From Methanocorpusculum labreanum Z (lineage in GTDB: Archaea > Halobacteriota > Methanomicrobia > Methanomicrobiales > Methanocorpusculaceae), in contig NC_008942.1 of NCBI RefSeq assembly GCF_000015765.1, positions 1,255,921 through 1,319,920 of the forward strand: a DNA stretch of 64,000 nt. The letters are read 5' to 3'. Positions 43,708-52,269 of this stretch are shown here, piece after piece (position 1 is the first letter of the stretch; each line of letters opens with the position of its first letter). The notes under the pieces were generated by a model, which worked only from the letters and a program-made list of their open reading frames with translations, was not told the DNA's origin and made no database searches. The position numbers and the translations under genes are program-made.

Positions 43708-44382
43708 TCAGCGGTCCCTGACCCCGGTACCGGTGAGAACAAACTCCCAGGACATACCCTCAGGGCGGGACCTGTGTTTGGAAACGACGGCCCGTCTGAA
43801 TCCCTCGTGTTTTTCCACACGGATGATCGCTTTTGAGATATGCGACAACGCAGTTCCTCCAAGACCGCTCAGTCGGTGATGATCGATGTCCATGAACACC
43901 TGATTGGTGATGAGAACGGGAATATCATATCTCTTGGCAATTCCCAGAAGCACCATCATCTGGCGTGAAAGCATCGAAAGAGCGTCTTTCGTATCCATCT
44001 GTTCCACACGGTAGAGGGCAGTTGCCGAGTCAAGCACGATCAGTCCGGCAGTCCCGGATTTGATCAGCTGTTCCGACTCTGAAATCATCAGACCCTGTTC
44101 GGCAAAGGTCGCCGGCTCAAATACATACAGATGCTTGGCGCACTCTTCGGTAGAGGCTCCGGCTATCTGCGAAAACCGCTCGATGGAGAAACCTTCCGAA
44201 TCGATATAGACGACCCCCAGACCTTTTCGAAGCACCGAAACGGCTGCCGTCATACAAAGCGTACTCTTTCCCGAACCGGCCTCTCCAAAAAACTGGGTGA
44301 TCATACGCGGCTCAATGCCGCCGCCGAGAAGGGTGTCAAGTCCAGAGGCTCCGGTTGATATTTTTTTTACGGCGTCTTCCAT
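43708..44382 (-). CDS. radB: DNA repair and recombination protein RadB
   Basis: A 224-residue RecA-fold ATPase with Walker A GEAGSGKST (residues 33-41) and Walker B GLIVLDSATAL. It lacks the helix-hairpin-helix N-terminal domain of RadA, which defines the short euryarchaeal RadA paralog RadB, a mediator that assists recombination. The C-terminal FEFVLTGTG-type end is typical. The gene overlaps the 3' end of larC by 16 bases on the same strand. Confidence 0.93.
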   Translation of the reverse strand: MEDAVKKISTGASGLDTLLGGGIEPRMITQFFGEAGSGKSTLCMTAAVSVLRKGLGVVYIDSEGFSIERFSQIAGASTEECAKHLYVFEPATFAEQGLMISESEQLIKSGTAGLIVLDSATALYRVEQMDTKDALSMLSRQMMVLLGIAKRYDIPVLITNQVFMDIDHHRLSGLGGTALSHISKAIIRVEKHEGFRRAVVSKHRSRPEGMSWEFVLTGTGVRDR

Positions 44383-45530
44383 ACATCTTCCTCGACGATG
44401 CGTTTTACCGTTCGAACCGGAAGACCGGATGCATCCGAGATTCGCTGAAGATCATCGAATTCGGCTTTGCGGGAATAGACCACGCCGTCCATGGATGCAA
44501 TTTTGACGTCAACGGAGTAGACCCGGTCATTTATGACGACGCTTGTACTCGCAATCGTTCTGTCTGCAATGAACCGGTGGATCATAGGGGTGCATCTTAC
44601 GCCAAGACTTCCGGTCTCATGCGCAAGGATTTTTGCAAGACGCGGGGCATCCCGCGGGAGAGAGATGACTCGAATGAGATAACCGGGTCTGCCTTTTTTC
44701 ATGACGATAGGGATAACAGACGCATCGCGGGCCCCTTCATTCATCATCGTCGAAAGGACCGAGGAGAGAACTTCACCCGAAATATCATCAACATTCGTTT
44801 CGAGCACGTCAACCGATCCCGCTTCATCCCCGGTATCCATAATGTATGCAAAAAGAACATTCGGGTGGTCGGATGGATCACGCGTACCGGCTCCTGCGCC
44901 CGACGAGAGAAGTTTTCCCGAGTGAACGGTCGTTCCGAAAACTTCCTGGAACGTGGCAAGCAATGCCGCACCGGTTGGCGTACAGAGTTCTCCCTCGAAC
45001 GAACCGAGAGAGACGGCGAGATTGGATGCCTTGAGAATCTCTGCCGTTGCCGGGGCCGGGACCGGCATTATTCCATGCGAACAGGTGACCGTGCCCATGC
45101 CTGTTGACAGCGGGAGAATATGTACCGCATCCACGTTCAATGATAAAATAGCCGAGACGGAACCAAGGATATCGGAAATTGCGTCATCGGCACCAACCTC
45201 ATGAAAATGAACATGTTCGGTCTGGTGGACGGACGCCTCTGCATTCTGGATTCTTGTAAATACCTTCTTTGCAATATCCTTTGCCTGTTCTGAAGCATCT
45301 GCTGCAGAGATGATTTCCAGTATTTCCGAAAGATTACGGGTCGTTTTTTTCGTATTGGTCCTGATATAGGTTGCCGGGATTCCGGCACGGAGAACGTTTG
45401 TGATCTCCGGTTTCGAGACGGAAGCTACCGACCGGAGAACGAACTCTCTGTCTGCTCCAAGACCGAGCAGGGCACCAAGGATCATATCGCCTGCAGCGCC
45501 AAAACGGGGATCAATTACCAGAATACGCAT
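44367..45530 (-). CDS. larC: LarC-family nickel-pincer cofactor protein
   Basis: The 387-residue protein begins ILVIDPRFGAAGDMILGALLGLG, the conserved start of LarC (formerly UPF0272). It has EVGADDAISDILGSVSAI and VDVLETNVDDISGEVLSSVL. In bacteria LarC inserts nickel into the pincer nucleotide for lactate racemase. The partners LarB and LarE are not visible here, so in this organism the exact role is uncertain. Its coding frame overlaps radB by 16 bases at the 3' end, which suggests co-translation. Confidence 0.88.
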   Translation of the reverse strand: MRILVIDPRFGAAGDMILGALLGLGADREFVLRSVASVSKPEITNVLRAGIPATYIRTNTKKTTRNLSEILEIISAADASEQAKDIAKKVFTRIQNAEASVHQTEHVHFHEVGADDAISDILGSVSAILSLNVDAVHILPLSTGMGTVTCSHGIMPVPAPATAEILKASNLAVSLGSFEGELCTPTGAALLATFQEVFGTTVHSGKLLSSGAGAGTRDPSDHPNVLFAYIMDTGDEAGSVDVLETNVDDISGEVLSSVLSTMMNEGARDASVIPIVMKKGRPGYLIRVISLPRDAPRLAKILAHETGSLGVRCTPMIHRFIADRTIASTSVVINDRVYSVDVKIASMDGVVYSRKAEFDDLQRISDASGLPVRTVKRIVEEDVWKTP

Positions 45531-45743
45531 ATTATGTATATCTATTACGCCTGCATGTCACAATAAATATCGCCTTATGGTACGACGAGGTCCTGTTTTC
45601 ATATTTGATGAAAGAGCTTGTCATTGGAAGCAAAGTTTGATGAGGGAGAAGCCTATTCTGATAGTATAGGACCACCCATCACACGCCAATACCGTCTTTT
45701 TCGGGATTGAGCATACACATACTGCTTTGAGAGTGAGAGTATC

Positions 45744-46748
45744 ATGAAAGAGATTAATAATTCTGACGTTCTGAACTGGCTTCTGGAAAGGGACAATCCC
45801 TCGATTCGTTATTTCACGCTCACATCCCTTTTGGGAAGAGATGCAGATGATCCTGAAGTGAAAAAAGCTAAGCACGCAATTATGACGGAGGGACTTGTTC
45901 CCCAAATCATGGAAATACAGAATGAGGACGGGTCATGGGGAGATCCTCTGCGGTTTTACAGAGACAAATACACAGGCACATCCTGGACTCTGCTGATTTT
46001 GGCGGAACTGGGTGCAGATCCAAAAGATCCGGGAATAAAACGAGCGTGCGAGTTTATACTCAATCATTCTCAGGAACCAATGCACGGCGGGTTTTCCTAT
46101 GATACGAGTGCAAAAACCGGGACCGGACTTCCCGGCGGAGTAATTCCGTGTCTTACCGGAAACATGGTGTTCAGCCTCGTGAAACTGGGTTATCAAAACG
46201 ATCCGAGAGTCACGCAGGCGATTGAGTGGATCACTTCTTACCAGCGGGCAGATGACGGCATACGTCAACCGGCAGAAGGAGAGCCGTATGACCGGCTCAA
46301 AATGTGCTTCGGCGCTCATTCGTGCCATATGGGAGTGGCCAAAACGCTAAAGGGGCTGACTGCGATCCCAAATCACCTGCGAACCATTGAAATCAATGAG
46401 ACTATTAAAATGCTGACTGAGTATTTTTTGCTGCATCATCTCTATAAGAAAAGTCACAATCTTCAGGAAGTTGCCAAACCAGGCTGGCTGAAACCCGGTT
46501 TTCCTCTCATGTATCAGACCGACATTCTGGAACTGCTCGTTATTTTTCATGAGCTGGGAATTCGCGATGCAAGGCTGCAGGACGCTGTCGACATACTGAA
46601 AAAGAAGCGGCTGAAGAATGGAACCTGGAAACTGGAAAGTACGTTCAACGGCAAAACTCTTGTCCCGATCGAAAAAAAGGGAGAACCATCGAAATGGATA
46701 ACTCTGAGATCCCTGATTGTTTTGAAAGAGTATGGAATCGAACCGTGA
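45744..46748 (+). CDS. Alpha/alpha-toroid (terpene cyclase/prenyltransferase-fold) protein
   Basis: The 334-residue protein has several helix-pair repeats with motifs like IQNEDGSWGDP, KYTGTSWTLLILAELG, GGFSYDT and KKRLKNGTWKLE, close to the QW motif of squalene cyclases and prenyltransferases. The DXDD-type catalytic motif of squalene-hopene cyclases is not seen, and the protein is short, so cyclase activity is doubtful. Similar proteins exist in methanogens as hypothetical proteins. It is alone between larC (divergent) and the 51-bp tandem repeat. Confidence 0.75.
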   Translation: MKEINNSDVLNWLLERDNPSIRYFTLTSLLGRDADDPEVKKAKHAIMTEGLVPQIMEIQNEDGSWGDPLRFYRDKYTGTSWTLLILAELGADPKDPGIKRACEFILNHSQEPMHGGFSYDTSAKTGTGLPGGVIPCLTGNMVFSLVKLGYQNDPRVTQAIEWITSYQRADDGIRQPAEGEPYDRLKMCFGAHSCHMGVAKTLKGLTAIPNHLRTIEINETIKMLTEYFLLHHLYKKSHNLQEVAKPGWLKPGFPLMYQTDILELLVIFHELGIRDARLQDAVDILKKKRLKNGTWKLESTFNGKTLVPIEKKGEPSKWITLRSLIVLKEYGIEP

Positions 46749-46809
46749 ATCTCTGGAACGTTGATTTCTATGAGTAGTATGTGAGAATTTGTTACCCCCT
46801 TTGGTCTTT

Positions 46810-47020
46810 GCCCCTCTCAGGTCGCAAGTTGTTCCAACTTGCTCATGGTCTCGGGTCTTCGACCCTCTCAGGTCGCAAGTCGTTCCAACTTGCTCATGGT
46901 CTCGGGTCTTCGACCCTCTCAGGTCGCAAGTCGTTCCAACTTGCTCATGGTCTCGGGTCTTCGACCCTCTCAGGTCGCAAGTCGTTCCAACTTGCTCATG
47001 GTCTCGGGTCTTCGACCCTC
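46810..47020 (+). repeat. Tandem repeat: four 51-bp units plus a partial unit
   Basis: Units lie at 46810-46860, 46861-46911, 46912-46962 and 46963-47013, with a partial copy to 47020; units 2-4 are identical by eye. Each unit has two small inverted repeats: GCAAGT-N7-ACTTGC and GGGTC-TTC-GACCC. The unit length is a multiple of three and has no stop codon on the plus strand in any frame, so false reading frames appear. No start or ribosome-binding site makes a protein likely. It ends 61 bases before the first LPG-synthase-like gene. Confidence 0.9.
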
Positions 47021-47080
47021 GACCAACTACAAAACATATATCACATTCAGTTCAATGAGTAGTCATTAATCAGGGTGGGT

Positions 47081-48124
47081 ATGGATAAATCACAAAAGCG
47101 CTGGCTCTTTATTTCTCTTGGCATCAGCTTAGCGGTACTATTTGTGATGCTGATCTTAACCTTTGACACCTCGACGCTTGAGGAGCTGGAAGAGTGTAAT
47201 CTCTGGTTCATTCTCTTGGCATTTGTCATGCATATCTTCTCGCTTGGCTTTTGGGCGCTGCGTATCAAACTTATGTGCAGATCGCTTGGATACAAAGTGC
47301 CGTTTTTCCACTCATTCAACCTCGTCTGTTCAAACATGTTCCTCGCAGCGGTTACTCCCTCGCAGATCGGCGGGGAACCTGTCAGAGTGTACGAATTGAC
47401 CAAAGCCAATGTCCCCGGAGGAGAAGCTACTGCGGTCGTGATAATGGAGAGAGTGTTCGACGCGATCGTTCTTATAGCCGGAACCATTATCAGCGTATTC
47501 CTTCTGGGCCTGTTTTTTGCAGACCTCAACTTCCCCGAAGCATACATGATGATTGCGTACATTGCAGCCTTTGTCTTTGCGGGTCTTCTGCTTGTATTCC
47601 TGATCATTGCCAAAAATCCGGTATGGTCAAATAAGGTTTTACACAAACTGCTGCACATCTTCGGAAAAAACAAATCCCCGGATATCATTCAGGAGTATCA
47701 AAGAAAAATCGACCTGCATCTGGGAAAATTCTATGTGACCCTTAAGCACTTCACGGGAAAATCGAAGACCGGAATGTTTTACGGACTCCTCTTCAGTGCA
47801 CTCTACTGGGTAAATGAATTTATCATCGCCTCCGTTCTCATGGTCGGACTCGGTCTGCCGCCGAACTTCCTGCTCTCGTTCATCTTCATGATCCTCATCA
47901 CCGTGATCATGATGATACCCCTTACCCCGGGCGGCGTAGGGGTCGCCGAAGTTTCCATGGCAGGTTTCTATGCTCTGATAATCCCCACCTCGCTTATAGG
48001 AGTGTTTGTCCTCTTATGGCGGCTTATCATGTATTACTTCAACCTCGCCATCGGATTTGCAGCAAGCATGATTATTGTCCGCAGAGAGGCAAAAATCCAG
48101 AAAGATGAACCGATTAACCTGTAA
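47081..48124 (+). CDS. LPG-synthase-TM-like (UPF0104) membrane protein 1
   Basis: A 347-residue multi-helix membrane protein of the lysylphosphatidylglycerol synthase transmembrane family. Conserved segments are MCRSLGYKVPFFHS, the TPSQIGGEPVRVYEL signature and the MMIPLTPGGVGVAE loop near the C terminus. Roles in this family include lipid flipping and lipid modification; here the function is open. The ATG at 47081 fits alignment to the second copy (MDKSQKRWLF / MDAKQKKFLW). It lies directly upstream of its paralog. Confidence 0.88.
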   Translation: MDKSQKRWLFISLGISLAVLFVMLILTFDTSTLEELEECNLWFILLAFVMHIFSLGFWALRIKLMCRSLGYKVPFFHSFNLVCSNMFLAAVTPSQIGGEPVRVYELTKANVPGGEATAVVIMERVFDAIVLIAGTIISVFLLGLFFADLNFPEAYMMIAYIAAFVFAGLLLVFLIIAKNPVWSNKVLHKLLHIFGKNKSPDIIQEYQRKIDLHLGKFYVTLKHFTGKSKTGMFYGLLFSALYWVNEFIIASVLMVGLGLPPNFLLSFIFMILITVIMMIPLTPGGVGVAEVSMAGFYALIIPTSLIGVFVLLWRLIMYYFNLAIGFAASMIIVRREAKIQKDEPINL

Positions 48125-48160
48125 TTATAAATTCTCAGCAATCAACATTTAGTGAACAGC

Positions 48161-49204
48161 ATGGATGCAAAGCAGAAAAAATTTCTCTGGATTTCAATAG
48201 GGCTTTCGCTCGCAGTCCTTCTTATTGTCATTCTTTTGACATTCAACGAGGAGACAATCGTTGCTATTCAGCAGTTAAACCCCTTATATCTGCTTCTTGC
48301 GTTTATGGTACATATGCTTGCCATGGGTTTCTGGGCAACCCGAATTGTGGTCATGTGCCGGTCTTTGGGATATAAAGTGCCGTTTTTCCACTCCCTCAAT
48401 ATGGTCTGCGCCGGGCAGCTGATAGCGGCTATAACCCCCTCACAAATAGGAGGAGAACCTGTCAGGATTCATGAACTGTATAAAGCCAATGTGCCGGTAG
48501 CAGACGCAACGGCGGTAGTCTTGATCGAAAGACTTCTGGAAGCGGTTCTCATGGTCTTGGGAGTAATGTTTGCCATGGGCATGTTTTCCTTCGTATACAA
48601 TAATGGCGAGATCCCGGAGGGACTGATCATCGCTGCGTGGTGCGGGACGGCATTTTTCACCGGACTTTTGATCATTCTGGTCGCCATTATGCGAAAGCCG
48701 GAACTCATCAAAAAGCTCGCGCTGAAAATCGGAGGCCTGTTCATGAAGAAAATGAACCCTGAAAAGGTCGAAAAAATAACTGGACAGATACTAGACGGGG
48801 TCGATCAGTTCTACAACACATTCCGGCTCTTTGCCGGGAAAGCGAAATGGGGACTCTTTATTGGATTCATTCTGACGTTTTGTCTGTGGGCGTGCGAGTA
48901 TTCAGTCGCCTCGATCATTCTTATGGGACTTGGATACCCGCCGAATGTACTCTTGTCGATCATCTTCCAGCTGATCATCGCGGTCATTATGATGTTGCCG
49001 CTGACCCCCGGAGCTGCCGGAATCGCAGAACTCGCCTATGCAGGATTTTATTCTCTCATCATTCCAAGTTCAGTTGTGGGTCTCTTTGTTGTCCTCCTGC
49101 GCATGATCCTGTATTATTCAAACATCCTCATCGGCTTTATCGCCAGTTTCCTGATCGTCAAACGTGAAGCGGCAAACAAGAAAGTGATATCCGACGATGC
49201 CTGA
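48161..49204 (+). CDS. LPG-synthase-TM-like (UPF0104) membrane protein 2
   Basis: The 347-residue paralog of the gene before it, with the same core motifs (CRSLGYKVPFFHSLN, TPSQIGGEPVRIHEL, MMLPLTPGAAGIAELAY) and the same number of hydrophobic segments. The upstream GTG at 48152 is possible but the ATG at 48161 matches the paralog's start. The two genes are 36 bases apart and likely arose by tandem duplication. It overlaps the FkbM methyltransferase by 8 bases, so the three form an operon that may act on membrane lipids or glycans; this is inference. Confidence 0.88.
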   Translation: MDAKQKKFLWISIGLSLAVLLIVILLTFNEETIVAIQQLNPLYLLLAFMVHMLAMGFWATRIVVMCRSLGYKVPFFHSLNMVCAGQLIAAITPSQIGGEPVRIHELYKANVPVADATAVVLIERLLEAVLMVLGVMFAMGMFSFVYNNGEIPEGLIIAAWCGTAFFTGLLIILVAIMRKPELIKKLALKIGGLFMKKMNPEKVEKITGQILDGVDQFYNTFRLFAGKAKWGLFIGFILTFCLWACEYSVASIILMGLGYPPNVLLSIIFQLIIAVIMMLPLTPGAAGIAELAYAGFYSLIIPSSVVGLFVVLLRMILYYSNILIGFIASFLIVKREAANKKVISDDA

Positions 49205-50018
49205 GATACCGTTTTTTGACCGTGTACGGTATCATCTGACGAAAAACCAAAGGACGGAGGATTTTTACCGGCATCAGTATCAAAAAATCTACGACAGGTT
49301 CTACGTAAAATCCAATGACTGCATGGAAATAGCAGGGCTTTGTTTACCCGTCCTTTCGCACGAGAGACATCCTACCCGGGAAGAGGCGTATTATGCAATG
49401 GAGATCGGAGATATTCTCTACCCGGCGCTTCTTGGGAGATATCATTACACCGATGAAGGCCCCTATGAATGGAGTGATGTCAGGATCAATAAGGGAGATG
49501 TGGTCTTTGACTGCGGAGCAAATCTCGGCGTGTTTTCTATTCTTGCCGCATCGAAAGGTGCGGAGGTCTATGCATTCGAACCGATCAGGGAAGCACGGGA
49601 TATCCTTTTGAAAACGCTTGCACTGAACCAAAAGTTCGCGAAACAGGTACATATAGTTCCCTGCGGAGTAAGCGACACGTGCGGAAATGCCAATTTTACG
49701 ATCCTTACGGACACGCTTGTCGGCTCATCCATGGTCCTGAATCAGCAAGGGAGAATCGAAACGGCCCCAGTCACCACCATCGACGCATTTTGTGCTGAAA
49801 ACGCTCTTACCGTGGATTTTATCAAAGCGGACATTGAAGGAGCGGAACGCAGAATGCTTGCCGGAGCAAAAGAGATCCTGAAAACCCAGGGACCACAAAT
49901 CTCCGTATGCACCTATCATCTGCCGGATGATCCAAAAATACTGCGGGATCTTCTTCTAAATGCAAATCCACATTACAGGATCGTGGAAAAATGGAAGAAG
50001 ATCTATGCTAAAATTTAA
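49197..50018 (+). CDS. FkbM-family SAM-dependent methyltransferase
   Basis: The 273-residue protein has a SAM-binding core: VVFDCGANLGVFSILAA (motif I), VYAFEPIREARDIL (motif II) and DFIKADIEGAERRMLAGA (post-II), then a C-terminal CTYHLPDDP segment. FkbM proteins methylate hydroxyl groups of sugars or polyketides. Coupling to the two LPG-synthase-like membrane proteins suggests methylation of a lipid- or surface-linked sugar, but the substrate is not known. Confidence 0.87.
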   Translation: MPEIPFFDRVRYHLTKNQRTEDFYRHQYQKIYDRFYVKSNDCMEIAGLCLPVLSHERHPTREEAYYAMEIGDILYPALLGRYHYTDEGPYEWSDVRINKGDVVFDCGANLGVFSILAASKGAEVYAFEPIREARDILLKTLALNQKFAKQVHIVPCGVSDTCGNANFTILTDTLVGSSMVLNQQGRIETAPVTTIDAFCAENALTVDFIKADIEGAERRMLAGAKEILKTQGPQISVCTYHLPDDPKILRDLLLNANPHYRIVEKWKKIYAKI

Positions 50019-50030
50019 GATATAAGGGGA

Positions 50031-51293
50031 TTACTCCCCGCTTATATCCTGATCGTCATATTCAGGGGCGGCGAGAATCATCTTGACTTTAAGGATCTGT
50101 CTACCCCGCATCTTGGTAACAACGAGGGTAATATGATCTCCCGGGAGCGGGATCGACTCTCCGAGACGAGGGATATGACCCAACTGCGAGAAGACGAGGC
50201 CGCCGATCGTTTCGTAATTACCCGGATCTTCGGGCAGTGAAATATCAAACCGTTCATTCAGCAGGGCCACACGGACCTGGGCATCGATCATATACAGACC
50301 GTCGCCGATCGGGATGATATCCGAGACTTCATCCCCGTCGGATTCATCCATGATATCGCCGACGAGTTCCTCGAGAATGTCCTCGAAGGTCACGACACCG
50401 GAAAATCCGCCGAACTCGTCCAGAACGATCGCCATATGAACACGCCTGACCTGAAGTTCACGAAGAAGAACATCGATCTTTTTCGATTCAGGCACGCAGT
50501 AAACGTCAAGCATCAGGCTCTTGACCGAGGCCTTGCGGTTATCCGTCGAGTAGGCATTAAAGAGATCCTTGAAGTTGAGGGTTCCGACAATATTGTCGGT
50601 TTTGTCATGATAGACCGGTACACGCGAAAAACCGGTTTCCCTGAAATGGGATACCGCTTCTTCAAGTGTTACCGTATCCTCAACAACCGCAACATCGGGC
50701 CTCGGCGTCATGATCTCCTTTGCAGTCGTGTCGTTGAATTTGAGAACCGAGTAGATCATCTCCTTCTCTTCCTCTTCAATCGCCCCTTCCATCTCTCCGA
50801 CATCGATCCATTCACGGATCTCTTCTTCAGTTACGGACGGTGAATGATCCTTCTTCCGGAACCGGTCATAGACATAGAAGAGCGGCGAGAGGAGCATGGT
50901 AAGGAAATAAATCGGTGTTGCAACGAACAGTGCGACCCGCTCCATCTGACGATTGGCGTAGGTTTTTGGACCTATCTCCCCAAATATCAGCAGCAGAAGG
51001 GTGACAACTCCCGTCGCGATCGCGACGCCGTTATTCTGGAATAATTCCAAAGCAACGGCGGTCGCAAGAGATGCGGCCCCGACGTTTGCGATATTGTTTC
51101 CGATCAGGATCGTGATCAGAAAATGATCCGGATTATTTTTTAATTTATCCAGACGCCTGCCGCGGCTTCCTGTTTCTGAAAGTGTATGAACTTTTGCACG
51201 GCTGATACCTACAAGAGCGACTTCGGAAGCCGAAAAAAATGCCGAACAAATCAGCAATATAAGAAAAATGATGATATTCGTATAAACTACCAT
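50031..51293 (-). CDS. Hemolysin-related DUF21/CBS-domain membrane protein (CNNM/CorC-like)
   Basis: The protein has an N-terminal DUF21 membrane domain with about four helices (residues 1-150), two CBS modules (around 200-320, including EIMTPRPDVAVVED and VYHDKTDNIVGTLNFKDLF) and a C-terminal CorC_HlyC transporter-associated domain (GDGLYMIDAQVRVALLNE). Family members affect magnesium/cobalt efflux, but for most the role is unknown. I use ATG 51293; GTG 51302 is possible. A perfect palindrome, GCCGCATATGCGGC, lies at 51303-51316 in the likely leader. Confidence 0.87.
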   Translation of the reverse strand: MVVYTNIIIFLILLICSAFFSASEVALVGISRAKVHTLSETGSRGRRLDKLKNNPDHFLITILIGNNIANVGAASLATAVALELFQNNGVAIATGVVTLLLLIFGEIGPKTYANRQMERVALFVATPIYFLTMLLSPLFYVYDRFRKKDHSPSVTEEEIREWIDVGEMEGAIEEEEKEMIYSVLKFNDTTAKEIMTPRPDVAVVEDTVTLEEAVSHFRETGFSRVPVYHDKTDNIVGTLNFKDLFNAYSTDNRKASVKSLMLDVYCVPESKKIDVLLRELQVRRVHMAIVLDEFGGFSGVVTFEDILEELVGDIMDESDGDEVSDIIPIGDGLYMIDAQVRVALLNERFDISLPEDPGNYETIGGLVFSQLGHIPRLGESIPLPGDHITLVVTKMRGRQILKVKMILAAPEYDDQDISGE

Positions 51294-51384
51294 AACGTCC
51301 ACGCCGCATATGCGGCAGATCTATTTTTATGTCTGGAAACAGCCATTGGTTAAAATCTCTATATTTATTTATACGTACCATTTC

Positions 51385-52227
51385 TTAAATACATCGGCAA
51401 TCCGAAAACTCGTTCACTTCACGGGTAAGGATCGCAATTTTTTCATCATAGGTGAAAGGATACGGACAAACCGCATGTGAATGCGGTCCAAAACTCAGAT
51501 CTTCCAGTTCGAAGGTCATCAGTCCGCTATATTTCATCTCTGAAAGAACGGATTTCAGTTCGGCAGCCTCGGGTGTTCCGGCAAGAGGTGAGTGCATCGA
51601 TGTTTTGCTCCCGCGGCTTGTGTGAATATTTACGATTTTTTCACCGCATTCCCTGGGAAAAGAAAACGGATCACCTGCAAGACAGGCATGGGCGTAATCC
51701 CACGTGAACGAGAGCCAGGAATATTCGTCCAGAACTTGGCACATTTCTTCAGCCGTCACCATATGCGCATTCACCGCAGGAGGCATGTTTTCAAGAGCCA
51801 CGGTCACGGAACTCCCAACAGCAGCATTTCCCACTTTCGTAAGATAACGGGCAAACCGTTCCTTATCCAATGCGCTTATTGGACGTTTGGCCGTTCTTTT
51901 TCCCGGATGGATGGTTAGAACACCGCCGCCGAGTTCTTCCAGAATATGCATGCAGGATAAGGTATATTCTGCGGTGAGCTCCGCGACTTTAGGATTGAAC
52001 GAACAGGGATTCAGTTCGAAAACAGGGGAATGCATCGCGATATTTCCAAAATTCGGGTAGAGCCGCAGCATCTCGATCACTTCCGATGCATGCGCTCCCC
52101 TCAACCAGAATGTAGGGGTCTCCATCCAGAATTCAATAGTATCAGCTCCGGCTTTGTTTACTGCAGCAAAAATTTCCGGTGGTTCATATTCATGGAAGAA
52201 CATCGAAGAAGCAGCGAGTCGAATCAT
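51385..52227 (-). CDS. Xylose-isomerase-like TIM-barrel / AP endonuclease 2 family protein
   Basis: The 280-residue protein has the TIM-barrel pattern of sugar phosphate isomerases/epimerases: WMETPTFWL, AMHSPVFELNP, GVLTIHPGKR, VALENMPP, FTWDYAHACLAG, IVNIHTSRG and FELEDLSFG. Glu and His residues at these strand ends could bind a metal ion. This family includes endonuclease IV and sugar epimerases, and length alone does not separate them. It is divergent from xseA with a short gap (42 bases). Confidence 0.8.
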   Translation of the reverse strand: MIRLAASSMFFHEYEPPEIFAAVNKAGADTIEFWMETPTFWLRGAHASEVIEMLRLYPNFGNIAMHSPVFELNPCSFNPKVAELTAEYTLSCMHILEELGGGVLTIHPGKRTAKRPISALDKERFARYLTKVGNAAVGSSVTVALENMPPAVNAHMVTAEEMCQVLDEYSWLSFTWDYAHACLAGDPFSFPRECGEKIVNIHTSRGSKTSMHSPLAGTPEAAELKSVLSEMKYSGLMTFELEDLSFGPHSHAVCPYPFTYDEKIAILTREVNEFSDCRCI

Positions 52228-52269
52228 TGACCGTTATATTTCTCATGTCAGCAACTAAATGTATGGTAT

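Noticed and set aside
46810-47020. CRISPR array
   Set aside because: The units follow each other directly with no variable spacers, and no cas genes are near.
46781-47069. Three overlapping plus-strand frames, each with a 17-residue repeating peptide
   Set aside because: They come from the 51-bp tandem repeat, which has no stop codon in any plus-strand frame. The frames have no ribosome-binding site, no conserved start and no recognisable domain.
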